This document shows, piece after piece, positions 20,920 through 31,499 of a stretch of 64,000 bases of DNA; positions within the stretch are counted from its first letter, which is position 1; each line of letters opens with the position of its first letter. Source of the stretch: Dipodascopsis uninucleata var. uninucleata (taxonomy: Eukaryota; Ascomycota; Lipomycetes; Lipomycetales; Lipomycetaceae); contig JAJLTO010000003.1 in the NCBI GenBank assembly GCA_030568195.1, positions 208,501-272,500 of the forward strand, given 5' to 3'. The translations under genes and the position numbers were made by a program. Below the pieces are notes generated by a model. It made no database searches, was not told where the DNA came from, and worked only from the letters and a program-made list of their open reading frames with translations.

Positions 20920-22527
20920 ATGTCTGCTTTAGCTGAACAGAAGCCATTGGTCCTCAAGAAGGAACCAGAATTGAAGAAAAAGCCGATCAGCTGGTCGAAT
21001 ATACTTCTTGGTGCTGGACTGAACATGTTTGAGTAAGTATTACTACGCTATCTACTGATTTACCAATGAAATCAGTATGCAATAGCAGATGATCTTCTTA
21101 CCATCAAGATTGATCTGATTATGTTACGAAGCCCTGCTAACCAACATCAGAGTAACAACTCTCGGTCAACCAATTGAAGTCGTCAAGGTAAGAAGATTTA
21201 GTGTCATTTTAGATTGTTGGTACTATTGCTAATATGATGCCTCGGATGATTGTTAGACCACTATGGCAGCTAACCGTGGAGACACTTTTCCTGGCGCAAT
21301 AGGCCGTATTTGGTCACGTGGTGGAATTTTTGGTTTCTATCAAGGACTTATTCCTTGGGTAAGTCTCTTTATTTGGTTCAATTTGTCGTTGTCGTGTCCG
21401 TCTATATACCGAAAACTTTCTTTGAGTGACAAGGAGAAGAGCCGACAGTATTCCTCCATATTTGCATAGCGTAGAAGGAGGACGGCTATAATCCGGGGAA
21501 ACTTTTTCTTACATCAAATGGCCTTTGCTTTTTGTCGCCATATACTATGAGTCACGTGATTTTATACATACTCGCCTGTATATCTCCGTGGAACTTATCC
21601 GGAGGACCGACTACTTGTTATAATGGAGTATTCACGGACCGTGATGAGTCCGTGTAGTGATAGTGTCGAAAATAGCTGTGTCGACCGACAAACTTGAAAT
21701 TATAAGCTCTTGCTGTCACTATCAGTTGTCGACATTGACTAGTACTCAATTGAAAAGATTTATTTCATAAGATAGGTCGGATAAAGATATAATGTTACTT
21801 GGTCTAACTAAGAATTTTTTAGGCATGGATCGAGGCATCGACTAAGGGTGCAGTTCTTCTCTTTGTTTCCAGTGAGATAGAATACCGTACGCGAACTTTG
21901 GGCGCTGGATCATTTGCTGCGGGTATGGCAGGAGGTTTTGTCGGTGGTTTAGCGCAGGCGTACCTAACTGTTGGGTTCTGTACTTGCATGAAAACTGCTG
22001 AGATTACTCGCCATAAACAGGCTATGGCTGGCGTCCTGCCTCCATCGACTATGACCGTGTTCATGGATATGTATCGTCGTGAAGGTATTAGAGGTATCAA
22101 TAAGGGTGTTAATGCTGTAGCTATTCGTCAATGCACAAATTGGGCCAGCAGGTTTGGTCTTTCTAGGCTGTCTGAAGTTGTTATTCGCAAGGTTACTGGT
22201 AAGAAGGACGACGCTCCTTTGTCCGCGTTTGAAAAGATTACAGCATCCGTATTTGGTGGTGGCCTTTCTGCATGGAATCAACCAATTGAAGTCGTACGAA
22301 TTGAGATGCAAAGCCAGATCAATGATCCCAATAGACCCAAGAATCTTACTGTTTCTAAAACCTTGCAATATATTTACAGTCACAATGGTATAAAAGGTCT
22401 TTATCGTGGTGTTACTCCTCGTATTGGTCTTGGTGTTTGGCAGACCGTATGCATGGTCGGTCTTGGTGATATTGCTAAGGATATGGTGGGAAAAATGACT
22501 GGTGAGAAGCCTACAGCTGGACATTAA
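20920..22527 (+). CDS. YHM2: Mitochondrial citrate/2-oxoglutarate carrier (YHM2)
   Basis: Four exons are inferred: 20920-21032, 21151-21187, 21257-21358 and 21823-22527, giving 318 residues. The protein belongs to the SLC25 family and exchanges citrate for oxoglutarate across the mitochondrial inner membrane; in yeast it supports NADPH shuttling and associates with mtDNA. Exon 2, only 37 nt, completes [17 protein letters not shown], a variant of the PxD/ExxK carrier signature. The run [20 protein letters not shown] across exons 3-4 is close to yeast Yhm2, as is [16 protein letters not shown] third repeat has [13 protein letters not shown]. The last intron, 464 nt, is far longer than others in the window and rich in hairpins. 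The phase at each junction is consistent. Confidence 0.95.
21359..21822 (+). other. Long, hairpin-rich third intron of YHM2
   Basis: This 464-nt GT-AG intron is four to eight times longer than its neighbours. It holds a composite TGAGTCACGTGA (21548-21559). A perfect 7-bp hairpin has arms CACGGAC (21633-21639) and GTCCGTG (21648-21654). A longer-range pair is formed by TGATAGTG and CACTATCA, and a TGTCGACA palindrome follows. Loop and flank resemble part of a hammerhead core, but stem II is not formed (see findings). Confidence 0.6.
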
Positions 22528-23035
22528 GTCGTGCGGTTTTTCTTGATTCATGCTCTTTTCAAAGAAATTAAACAGTTAAGCTTATAGAGATTTTTTTATT
22601 ATTCTATGAGACCTTCATTTAGTTCATCAGGATCTTTTGTTGTAGGTCTTTTTAGTTTTATTTGATTCTAGGTTTATATTACCAATCTGTCTGGAATAGA
22701 CTGGCATTTTTTTTATATGTTAGTTATAATAAACGTACGAGCTGGTTTTGTTGTTTCCATATGGTTGCACTATACCTCGTAGATATTTCTCTTCAAGAAA
22801 TAGTAGTGGTGTTTGGGATATTAAAAGGTTGATCTCGTGACGTCACTGGTTTTTAATTACTCCCACACAAAAGAGGTTCTCGACTCCACAGACACAACGA
22901 CAAATTACACGAAAACGGTCGAAAGAGCATTTTATGATACGTAATAGACAGTTTTGAATTCGAGACATCTTTTTATTCTTTATTTCAAACTGTATTATCA
23001 CTTACCAAATAGTAAGAAAAGGAAAAGGGAAAAAA
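22528..23035. other. Spacer upstream of the acidic hypothetical gene
   Basis: This 508-bp spacer has T-rich 3' flank of YHM2 and an A-rich leader just before the ATG at 23036. It includes the palindromic GTGACGTCAC core near 22838-22847, a CRE/ATF-type sequence (TGACGTCA), which could be a promoter element of the next gene. Confidence 0.5.
22839..22846. promoter_or_regulatory. CRE/ATF-type palindrome TGACGTCA
   Basis: A perfect TGACGTCA lies about 190 bp upstream of the ATG at 23036. Fungal bZIP factors of the ATF/CREB class (for example yeast Sko1, fission-yeast Atf1) bind this sequence. That it is functional here is inference. Confidence 0.4.
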
Positions 23036-23881
23036 ATGCTATTTAGTATCCCGGATATTTTAGGCAAGCGCAAAGGCTCATTGAAGGATGATGAGCATGC
23101 GGATGTTACTACAGATGATAGTTACCAGTCAGCTATAACAACGAAGGAATCGACGAACAAGCCAAACCAATTAATAGGAATGAAAGATGATCCATCTACA
23201 ATTCCTACCGTTCCATCTATGTTGAATACATCAGAAGCTAGAGATTCTGCTATAGGTCGTGTGGTGTCGAATGAGGAGATTACGGGCGGTCCTGATGAAA
23301 TGAAGGAAGCCATTCGCAAGTTCGTCGTCGCAGATGATCGACGAGAAAAACAGCAAGTTGGAGAAGACTACAGTCTTACATCTAGCAAGTTCACATTTGA
23401 TGGTGATGAGAATCAAACTGTCTTATGTCGAAGTAGTACGACAACCTTACCTGATGATATAGATGACTCTGGAAGATTTCAAGATCGACTGTCATCTTTG
23501 TCTTCGTCCAACGCTAGACAATGTATCACGCTACATATGCCAACCACGCAAGTTCTTGAGCAAATGCAGAAATTAGGCCTGTATTGTAGCTTGAGTCATA
23601 ATGTCACCAGTACTGAAATTGAATGTCGAAAAGTAAGTTAGCTTTAGTGCGAGATACAATTTCAAGATCAATGAGAAACAAATGGACAACCATTGACTTG
23701 TCCAAATATTTCAGAACATTTGATTATCAAGTGCATTATCATACATAATATTATCATCTATACAGCTCAGATATTCATAAAATACACCCATTTCTCATCC
23801 ATATACTAATGTTACATTGATTGTAATTACATCATTTATTTATTTCAGCTAAAATCATTCATGGCTTTAAACTATCCCTAA
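23036..23881 (+). CDS. Acidic hypothetical protein
   Basis: I do not recognise this protein. The first exon 23036-23632 is clear, with a purine-rich start context. A GTAAGT donor is followed by a TTTCAG acceptor at 23848, and an in-phase second exon 23849-23881 adds 11 codons to give 210 residues. Most of the sequence is polar and acidic, likely disordered. The conserved-looking part is the C-terminus, QCITLHMPTTQVLEQMQKLG followed by LYCSLSHNVTSTEIECRKLK. A helical segment, PDEMKEAIRKFVVADDRREK, sits mid-protein. There is no signal peptide or membrane segment. It is tail-to-tail with the RS-rich gene with only 32 bp between stop codons. Nothing allows a function to be assigned. Confidence 0.65.
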
Positions 23882-23913
23882 TAAAACTGTTGAAATCAGC
23901 CCTAGCTAAAATT

Positions 23914-25557
23914 TTAGTAGTCGAACGCCTCTAGCTGTTGCTCTGACACTTCAACACGAAAGCATTCCCTAGAAACATCCTTATCTAGCCGATCCCACGT
24001 TGCTAGAGCAAGACGCTTTTTCACCTGAAGGTCCTTGTCATGCTCTTCCAGCTTTGCATATTCGCGTTGAAGTCTTGCCAGCTCTTTGTCAATTTCAGGG
24101 CACAATGATGGTATCGCAAAAGGAATCTGTGTAGCTTGTGGCGATTGTATCTGCTGTGGCGATTGTTGTTGTATTGACTGTTGTGATTGCTGCTGCGACT
24201 GCTGCGACTGTGATTGTTGCGTCGGCGAGGTTTGGAAATGAGAATGAGTTCCGTAGTGGTCTTGTCCATAGCTACTGTATCGTCTTACACTTCCATACGG
24301 TGGACGTAATGGCGTACCAGTGCTATTCATACCGTGAGTATTGATCATGGCTTTCGGTGCAGTTGGCGGTGCGTTTCCCACTCCGGATGCTGGTGCCTGA
24401 ACTCCCTCTGCCATGGCAGCACTTAGAGTCGTTCCTTGCTGTGTTGATACAGTTGAGCTAGCTCTAGTAGTATTTATATTACTGACACTACCGGAACTGA
24501 ATTGTCTAGAATACATTCTTTGTCCAGTTGCAGATGACGACGGTTGGGCTACGCTAGGTGAATGGCCAGATATGGTCGAAGTAGCCGACTGCTGACTGAA
24601 ATAGCCGCTCTCGCGTCGTACAGGACCACCCATTGGTATCCCTGATGCCGATGTATTGTAGGTCGACCTTTCACGATCACGATCGCGCTCACTCCAGCTA
24701 CCACTACCAGCATCTATAGGACTTCTACGCGCGCCCGGAGATGATTCGCGCGAAGTTCGCGAATGCAATGAAGATATCGACGAACGACCATACGGGCTCC
24801 TCGATCTGATACGCCGTGAACTGACAGGTGATCGAGCTCGGCGTCCATAACCGGGTGGAGTTCGCGACCTTGAGTGCGATCTCCTTCTAGTAGAATGTGA
24901 ATGTAAAGGTGGAGAACCTGAGTAATGAGAAGAAGGACTATGATACGAACCAGGACTTGGTGATCGGGATGATCTTCGTGAATATCCAGCACGCCTGCTA
25001 GGTCCTGGCGAATATCTACCAGAGCCATTTCGATCATAGTATCTATCCCGATCTCTTTCACGTTCAGAACTTCGCTCTCTATCTCTGTTACGTGTATTTC
25101 CTGTTGGCACAGACGCACTGGATGTTGAAGGTGGGGGGGACACAGACGACACTCTTGATCCTTGCCAATAACCGTTACTACGATCGTAGCTGCGATCGCC
25201 GTCTCGTGACCATGAATTATGGCCAGTTTCTGGAGACCTACCACCACGATCATAGTCACTACGACCCCTTCCACGTAAGGGCGGACGCACACCTGAATTC
25301 ATAGACGAAGATGTGCTTCGGTATCCATCTCTGTCATCATATTCTGGTCTTCTATAATCGCGGTCGTAATCTCTATCTGGCCGTCCACGATATCGGGGAT
25401 CACGATAGTCATCATGCGACTCTGAGAAGCCTGGACGATATGAAGACGATCTTATGCTTAGTTAGTAAGTATTAACGACGACTAAGCACAGATTCCATAA
25501 GCTTGGATTGCCAACTCACCGACCAGATGATCCGTAGTACCGCTCTCTATCCGGCAT
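23914..25557 (-). CDS. Arg/Ser-rich (RS) low-complexity protein
   Basis: Two exons are inferred: 25557-25520 (MPDRERYYGSSGR) and 25450-23914, giving 524 residues. The N-terminal 250 residues are dominated by RD, RS and SR repeats, such as RDRERSSERERDRDRYYDR and SRRSSRSPSPGSYHSPSSH. These are typical of nuclear RNA-processing or chromatin proteins that are phosphorylated on serine. A Gln-rich run (about 420-445) follows. The C-terminal 60 residues form a charged helix, EIDKELARLQREYAKLEEHD continuing into DKDVSRECFRVEVSEQQ, a likely coiled coil. I see no RRM or zinc finger, so it is not a classical SR splicing factor. The C-terminal helix pattern recalls co-repressor-type fungal proteins, but I cannot name a family. 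Confidence 0.75.
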
Positions 25558-28092
25558 TGAGGTTACAATATTTTAATTTGCCCACGCTGGCAGCCAGTTA
25601 AATTTCTGTTAATCGATATCGAGGCAACCTATACCAGCTTAACTAATCCGACATCGTATATGATCAAAGACCAATGATGAGTGGTTTGATGAATTGCTGG
25701 CGTAGCTATTAATCTGTCGTGTTGCTTACCTTGTGTTACGCCAACGGAATCAAAAAAATCAATCAAGAACTAAAATTGTAAAATCTAGATCTAGATGACT
25801 TCTAGTGTTGTCTGGGTAACCAAATGGAAAGGTAGTGTGGCTAATATGTGGCTGACACTAAGGCTCCTTGGAGGTCTGATATAGCCCTAAATAAGTGCCA
25901 CATTCGAACTTGACCTAAAATCCGAATGAGACATTCCTCAATGCGGTGCCATCTGCACTGTGGTATGCTCTAGAGTGAATTATAGCTAAAACAGTCACGC
26001 TGGCCCGTGCTACGGAAAAACTCAGCTGTATATGCAAAAATTATAAATACGAATTAAAAGTTATATTATTGGTCAAAACTGCCAATTCCCTCGTAATTAC
26101 GTGAAGCAGAGCACTATCAGAGGAATTTTCATCTATAAAAAAATAGCAGAACACTAACTTTTAGGAAGATATTAGATACCCGAATAGTATATTGCTCATA
26201 GATAATGAGACTGGAAAGAGGATTTACTATAATACTAAGCACTATTAGATACGAGGAGATCCATTGTAATCTCTGATAACGAGCTGTACACAAAGGATCA
26301 AGGGTACAGATTCGATTGAAAGTTTTATAATGTAACGTAATGAAAGTTCAAGTGCAAATTATATAACATTAAATGTAACATACTGTCTAGCAAAGAACAG
26401 GCAACAGTTGTGGATCGCGTGCGCACAAGTAATTGAAATGTTAGAGAAAATGTGGGTTTGATGGTTGTTCGTTATGGACTTACGTAAATTGTGTGAGGCG
26501 ATCAACGTGTTAAGGGTAATCAGAGTAATGAACGGCGTCGAGAGACTGAACCGTGGCGAAGAACGATCCAGAATGGTCCTTGGACTTTTGGACATCTCCA
26601 GCAAAGGTGACGGCAATGTACGATGTAGTTGCTTGTACACCTACGCTGTGAGGAGTATAACGAGGCTAAAAGAATTGTAATATGATCTGTAATCGAATCG
26701 AATAATTTGAAGTAAGCTGAAACAGATTAGGCATGGTTTAAGTTGTCTAGATCAATAATTCTCGAGGCCCTGTTCTAAATGTTCTCACGACCTTTCTCCG
26801 TTCTTCTTTTCTAGATCTTTTCTTTGGTGAACGTTTCAATTAGTATTTCAGTTTTATGATAACAAATGAGGCGGCTAAATACATCCTCTGGCTTGTACCC
26901 TATCAATGTATTTGTGTGTACATCGAATGTATGTGCTAAGCGTGGTCCCCGCTATGTAGAGCAAACGACCGCGGCCAGCTCGTCGGAATTAATAATACCA
27001 TACACATGGCAACTTGACCATCACAACAAGTTAAAATAAATCTGCAAGCCGTATGCAGTCAGTTACGAGTGCGTCAGTGCTATTCTGATACGCAGCTTTC
27101 AGCAGCATACAAGAGCAGTTTATAATCTTAGTTGTTAAATAGCTTAGATTACATCTTGATTAGCTTAGAGAGTTAGCATCTTTACATCAGTGTGTACTGG
27201 CCTGTTTACCAATGTACTATATGTTCGCAGACCAGAAAGTGGTTCTAACTGATGTGTAAGCGACAGTGGCAGTGATGCTGTCTAGTTCTTGCTTAACCAA
27301 ATTTGTAGCATAAGAGGTTAGAATGATATGGGAGTGCGGACTAATTGCAATAACCTTTCTTTGTGACTGAGGTGGTCGCCGCTTAGCAAAGCTAATTGAG
27401 TCTGGGTTTAAGTTGTAGAACAACCAATCACACAGTATTAAGACGCTGCGTGAATGGCGACGGTCTAGACCTACATAGTCCTACAGGTGTGGCTGGTGCA
27501 CCGAATTCAGCCAATCATAAATAGAGCAATCTTATTTCCACCAATAATATTGCATATAATTCCAGCTTACGGTGGTTTCACGTGCCAGGGGCTGATGATG
27601 ACTACTTTGAGTCAGTTTGTATGCAGATACTTTGTTTTGTTAATACTGTCTGCGGCATAGCTCATAGACGGTCCAGATGAGTTTGCTTTCTGTAATCGTC
27701 GAGCAATCGTCGTTATATGTCTAGTGATTATCCACAAGATTCTTATATAGCAACGACATTTTTCAATTTGCTCTCTTGCTTTATTTTAATAACAGTATCT
27801 TTACATTTTGTGTTTGATTATTCACATTGTAAAGAAAGGTGACAATATTGTCGAGAAAACACGAATTATTGGCATTAAAAAAATACTGGAAATATATACG
27901 CAGTCGCCTCTACTGGGTTATAATTTTTAGCATCCCCGCTATATACACTATCATCTGCAACACACTTATCACTACGCGATAAAAGACTCTGTAGTACAAT
28001 TCTATATAAGTCAAAATACAAGCATAGGATTTATCACATCGCTCAGTATTTAAATCTATTTCGCGCGCATACAATATTACACACACATACAA
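25558..28092. other. 2.5-kb gene-poor spacer upstream of CCC1
   Basis: No gene is supported in this spacer between the divergent starts of the RS-rich gene and CCC1. A perfect TGAGTCA occurs near 27608. A TATATAA lies at about 28003-28009, roughly 85 bp before the CCC1 ATG, and could be its TATA box. Short frames on both strands lack family features. Confidence 0.5.
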
Positions 28093-29055
28093 ATGGCTAC
28101 TTTAATTAGATGCTTGATGGGTTATAAGCCAACAAGCAAAGTTAACAATGTCAACAGGCTTTCGTCAGAATCCAGCATTGCAAATACTGAACGATCATAT
28201 AATTCCATCTCTACTTTTAATGAAGTAGACTCGACTGGTTCATCTAAGAAGCCTCAAACATCGCTATTACCGATGTATGAAACAGATGAGAACCAGCCTT
28301 TACTAGAGCATGATGGACAATCAGCTGCATCTACTGATGATACCGTTACTAGTTCTAGTAGTCAGCGGGCAACCTGGCTATCTCCACGAGTGATTTCAGA
28401 TGCCGTTATTGGTTTGTCGGACGGTCTGACTGTTCCCTTCGCTCTTACAGCAGGTCTGAGTAGCTTAGGCGACACTAAGGTTGTCATCACTGGTGGCATT
28501 GCAGAGCTTGTTAGTGGTGCTATCTCTATGGGTCTCGGTGGATATCTCGGTGCCAAGAGTGAAAGTGATTGCTATAAGTCTGCTCTTGAGCGAGAAAAAG
28601 AGCTCTTCCAAGTCTCTCGAGGATCCTCTGAGGAAGCTGTTATCGAGAGCTTGAGTGAATACGGTTTTGCTCCGTCTACTCTCTCTGCTATTTTGGGTGA
28701 TCTCGAAAAAAGCCCAGAGGAGATGATTAACTTTGTTATGAAGTTTGGCCGTGGTTTAGATGAACCAGCCATTGGGCGTGAATTTATTTCTGCACTTACA
28801 ATTGGTTCTGCATATTTTCTTGGAGGTTTTGTTCCACTTTTCCCATATTTTTTCGTGACGACTGTTCAGACTGGATTGATTCTTAGTTCCGTTATCATGA
28901 TCATCACTCTGTTTATTTTCGGTGTTGTCAAGACTATTTTTACTGGAAATAACTCGTATCGACAGACTATTTGGGGAGGTGTGCAAATGGTATTAACTGG
29001 AGCCATCGCTGCAGGAGCTGCATGGGGGATGGTTAGGTTGATCGACTCTCGTTAG
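28093..29055 (+). CDS. CCC1: Vacuolar iron/manganese transporter, CCC1/VIT1 family
   Basis: A single exon encodes 320 residues. CCC1 moves cytosolic Fe2+ or Mn2+ into the vacuole for storage and detoxification. After about 95 polar residues the VIT1 domain begins with RVISDAVIGLSDGLTVPFAL and TAGLSS. The second helix is GGIAELVSGAISMGLGGYLG, with the metal-binding Glu and Met residues of the family. The cytosolic metal-binding region between helices 2 and 3 has EREKELFQ, EAVIESLSEYG and SPEEMINFVMKFG. Three further membrane helices end in a short tail. The N-terminus has LLPMYETDENQPLLEH, which may hold an acidic di-Leu vacuolar sorting signal. Yeast CCC1 is regulated by iron; no iron-response motif was recognised here. 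Confidence 0.95.
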   Translation: MATLIRCLMGYKPTSKVNNVNRLSSESSIANTERSYNSISTFNEVDSTGSSKKPQTSLLPMYETDENQPLLEHDGQSAASTDDTVTSSSSQRATWLSPRVISDAVIGLSDGLTVPFALTAGLSSLGDTKVVITGGIAELVSGAISMGLGGYLGAKSESDCYKSALEREKELFQVSRGSSEEAVIESLSEYGFAPSTLSAILGDLEKSPEEMINFVMKFGRGLDEPAIGREFISALTIGSAYFLGGFVPLFPYFFVTTVQTGLILSSVIMIITLFIFGVVKTIFTGNNSYRQTIWGGVQMVLTGAIAAGAAWGMVRLIDSR

Positions 29056-29387
29056 TCGGTAATAGTATTTTCAGTCATTACTTTTTTCTAATTTTTTTGT
29101 TTGTTTTCCAAGCAAAAATGTTTAGAAACGCCTCCGCTATACTTGTTTTAATATTTACAACCGCATTCATATATATTAATCCAATTTTATATTCCCTTTT
29201 CGAACAGGTTTTCTTTTTTTAATATTTTTTGGATTTAAATGTCGACATTGTTTCTTTTATTTTTATGTTTCTGATTTCAGACGATGAGAGAGATGCGAGA
29301 TTTGTGATGTGAGCGATGAAAGGAAGAGGTCAGGTTGAGGTTGTTTTTTTTGTTATTATGTAGCACGGGACATACGGGGTTTTCGTT

Positions 29388-29419
29388 CAGTCATTCAGTC
29401 ATTCAGTCATTCAGTCATT
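29388..29419. repeat. Tandem repeat, 4 x CAGTCATT
   Basis: Four perfect head-to-tail copies of CAGTCATT, with partial units at both ends. It lies in the CCC1 3' flank and is a simple microsatellite. Confidence 0.9.
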
Positions 29420-30413
29420 CATTAATTTTTACGCTGCAAAAATCTGGGAAGAAGCTGGGGAGGCGGAGGACGTTCACATGGTAGGGTGAAGATATCATTT
29501 TGAACTCTAGGATATTTAGGCAAATTTAAATAGCAGAATGGACTGGCTATTCTAATTTACATTTATTGATTGTTATCTTTCATATCAAGAAAGATAAAAC
29601 AATATTTCAAAATCATTTGTCTTTTGTGAGATAAGAGTTTTTTGTCTCTATATTCTTTTTACTGGCGGTATGTATCCGTTATAATCTGTTCAAATCATTT
29701 CATGATATTCTTACTTAAAATCGGAATCCTGATTGTACTATTAAGACGTCGGATTGTGTGAGTTTCTCTTTATAGTATTGAGAAATCTTTAGATATACCA
29801 CGATGTTTGTTTTTATCTCGTTTTGTACATATACATATTTGTGATTAATTAGCAGTGTTTCTTATATACTAGTGAAACTTAAGTCTACCTATTATTATAA
29901 CAACCTAAAAATGTTTCCTACGATACATTGATTACGTATGCTTATATGTAAGTGTCATAGAGTGCTGCAAGTTGTTTCTGTCATTGGAATGTAATACCAA
30001 CTCAGCTTTATCTATCTAAAGTTAACATGTATACTTATCATTTGTATTATCGGTCTCCATATCGCTGTACACAAAATGTCAGTATGAAAATTACTATATC
30101 TCGCAGTTTACCTATAAATTGCGTTCGGTTAAGTTATTCAGCTAGTGTCTCGGACAAGTAAGTCCCCATACTCAGATCCAGATCAATTTCACTGTTTTAC
30201 GTAGTAGACGACTTCTATGACTTGATAACTAGCAAGTACGCTTCTGGCCAACGCCCAGGCCTGTCAAGCTCGGTTCTTCTAGACTAAAAGCGAAATTTAT
30301 AATAGCGCTATTCTGGAACGAACTGTTTTTGAATTACGGAATAAGCACATGTATATGTAAATTCAATTACCCTACTTGAAGTAGGTATATATTAGACATT
30401 ATAAAACTGTTTT

Positions 30414-30526
30414 AGTGCTGTAATGGCTCAACTGTTTGGAAATGAGTTTTTAGCTTAAGTTTCTACGTGTCTAAAGTAATTTGGACAGTGTAGCGTTGCC
30501 CGGTTCGAATCTTGTGGTGGTGTATT
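30414..30526 (+). other. tRNA-like relic or Pol III promoter (A and B boxes)
   Basis: TGGCTCAACTG (30424-30434) fits the A-box consensus TRGYNNARNNG, and GGTTCGAATCT (30502-30512) fits the B-box GGTTCRANNCC except for its last base. Between them, TTTAG and CTAAA can form a five-pair anticodon stem around a loop that begins CTTAAG, as in a Leu(UAA) tRNA. D-stem pairing GCTC/GAGT is also possible. Acceptor arms do not pair and the T-stem has mismatches, so this is not a working tRNA. It may be a decayed tRNA, a tRNA-derived SINE head or an extra-tRNA TFIIIC site. Confidence 0.4.
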
Positions 30527-31094
30527 TCATAAGTTATGGGTAGCCTAACTTGTGTTCGCCTTAGGATTTTGAGTACTCTTCAGTAGAGCAATCTAGCAGA
30601 GACCTCTTTATTATGGGATGGCGTGCCGGTGTCAAGGTTACATGTTGTAGGGATTTAGTTATATGATAACTTGTGACCTTTACATAACTTTTTTATTTTT
30701 TTATTGTACATGGTAAAAACTTGGACAAGATTCAGCGCACATATACTCATCATTTCTTGAGCAACGTAAGCTTGAGTAAACAAACGTATTTGTTAGAATG
30801 CATTTTTCTCCCTCAAGCGATGGAACCAAATCCATACATAGAATAAATGAGGTTAAACCCAAGCTAAATAGCAGTAACGTGTTTATGAAGTATCAATATA
30901 CACAGTATAGATGTTCAGATACATCGAGTGAGAACAGAGTAATTAAATTAGATAGTAACTATAATATAAAACAAAAATTATGTACCTATCAATGACGACA
31001 ATTCCTTGCGATGAGTAGGATGACAGCTAAGAGTAACGGTAAAGTCCGTCACGATACGACATCCGCACAAACATATCGATATCTATTTACAACT

Positions 31095-31499
31095 TCATAA
31101 GCTCATTACATACTCAAATAATAATCCTGCTGCATATCCAAAGTCACGACTTGCCAAATCGATTCCTCGTATAAATACCCAAAGAACACCAAAGATGGCT
31201 GAAAAAATGATAACCAGGCGAACTAACCACACTATAAGGCCATAAGCCATTCGGACAGCCATATTGAGCACTACTAACGATAACCACATAACAAGTAGCA
31301 TCACACAAATCATATATAAATCAGGTGTCGACTCTGTCACTTTACTTATTATAGGCTGCAGCAGTGGGCTCGATGATAGGTATTGTAAAGATGGACTGAT
31401 GAGTTGACGTCTGATCTGATCAATCGCGGTCAGCGTATACTTTGGTAGTTGCGACATAATCAGCGCAAGAGTGGCTGATAAATCTCCTGTGTCTATCAT
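31095..31499 (-). CDS. APQ12: APQ12-like nuclear envelope protein
   Basis: The frame encodes 134 residues from the ATG at 31499. Two adjacent hydrophobic segments, YMICVMLLVMWLSLVVLNMA and YGLIVWLVRLVIIFSAIFG, occupy the C-terminal half. They are followed by a short amphipathic end, as in Apq12, a small nuclear-envelope/ER protein needed for nuclear pore assembly and membrane lipid balance. The N-terminal half is a soluble helix region with LPKYTLTAIDQIRRQL. The frame stays open upstream to 31538 without an ATG, so the true start might be there through an upstream exon. Assignment depends on overall membrane pattern and length (yeast Apq12 is 138 residues) rather than on a sharp motif. Confidence 0.65.
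   Translation of the reverse strand: MIDTGDLSATLALIMSQLPKYTLTAIDQIRRQLISPSLQYLSSSPLLQPIISKVTESTPDLYMICVMLLVMWLSLVVLNMAVRMAYGLIVWLVRLVIIFSAIFGVLWVFIRGIDLASRDFGYAAGLLFEYVMSL

Larger units (their letters stand above)
29056..31094. other. 2-kb spacer downstream of CCC1
   Basis: This spacer separates two convergent genes, CCC1 and the APQ12-like gene. It contains an octamer tandem repeat and a tRNA-like Pol III promoter relic, listed separately. The rest is AT-rich with no supported gene. Confidence 0.55.

Noticed and set aside
21633-21672. Active hammerhead ribozyme call
   Set aside because: The core is GTGATGA instead of CTGATGA and the strand before GAAA does not pair with GTCC to form stem II. 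It is kept only as a low-level structural observation.
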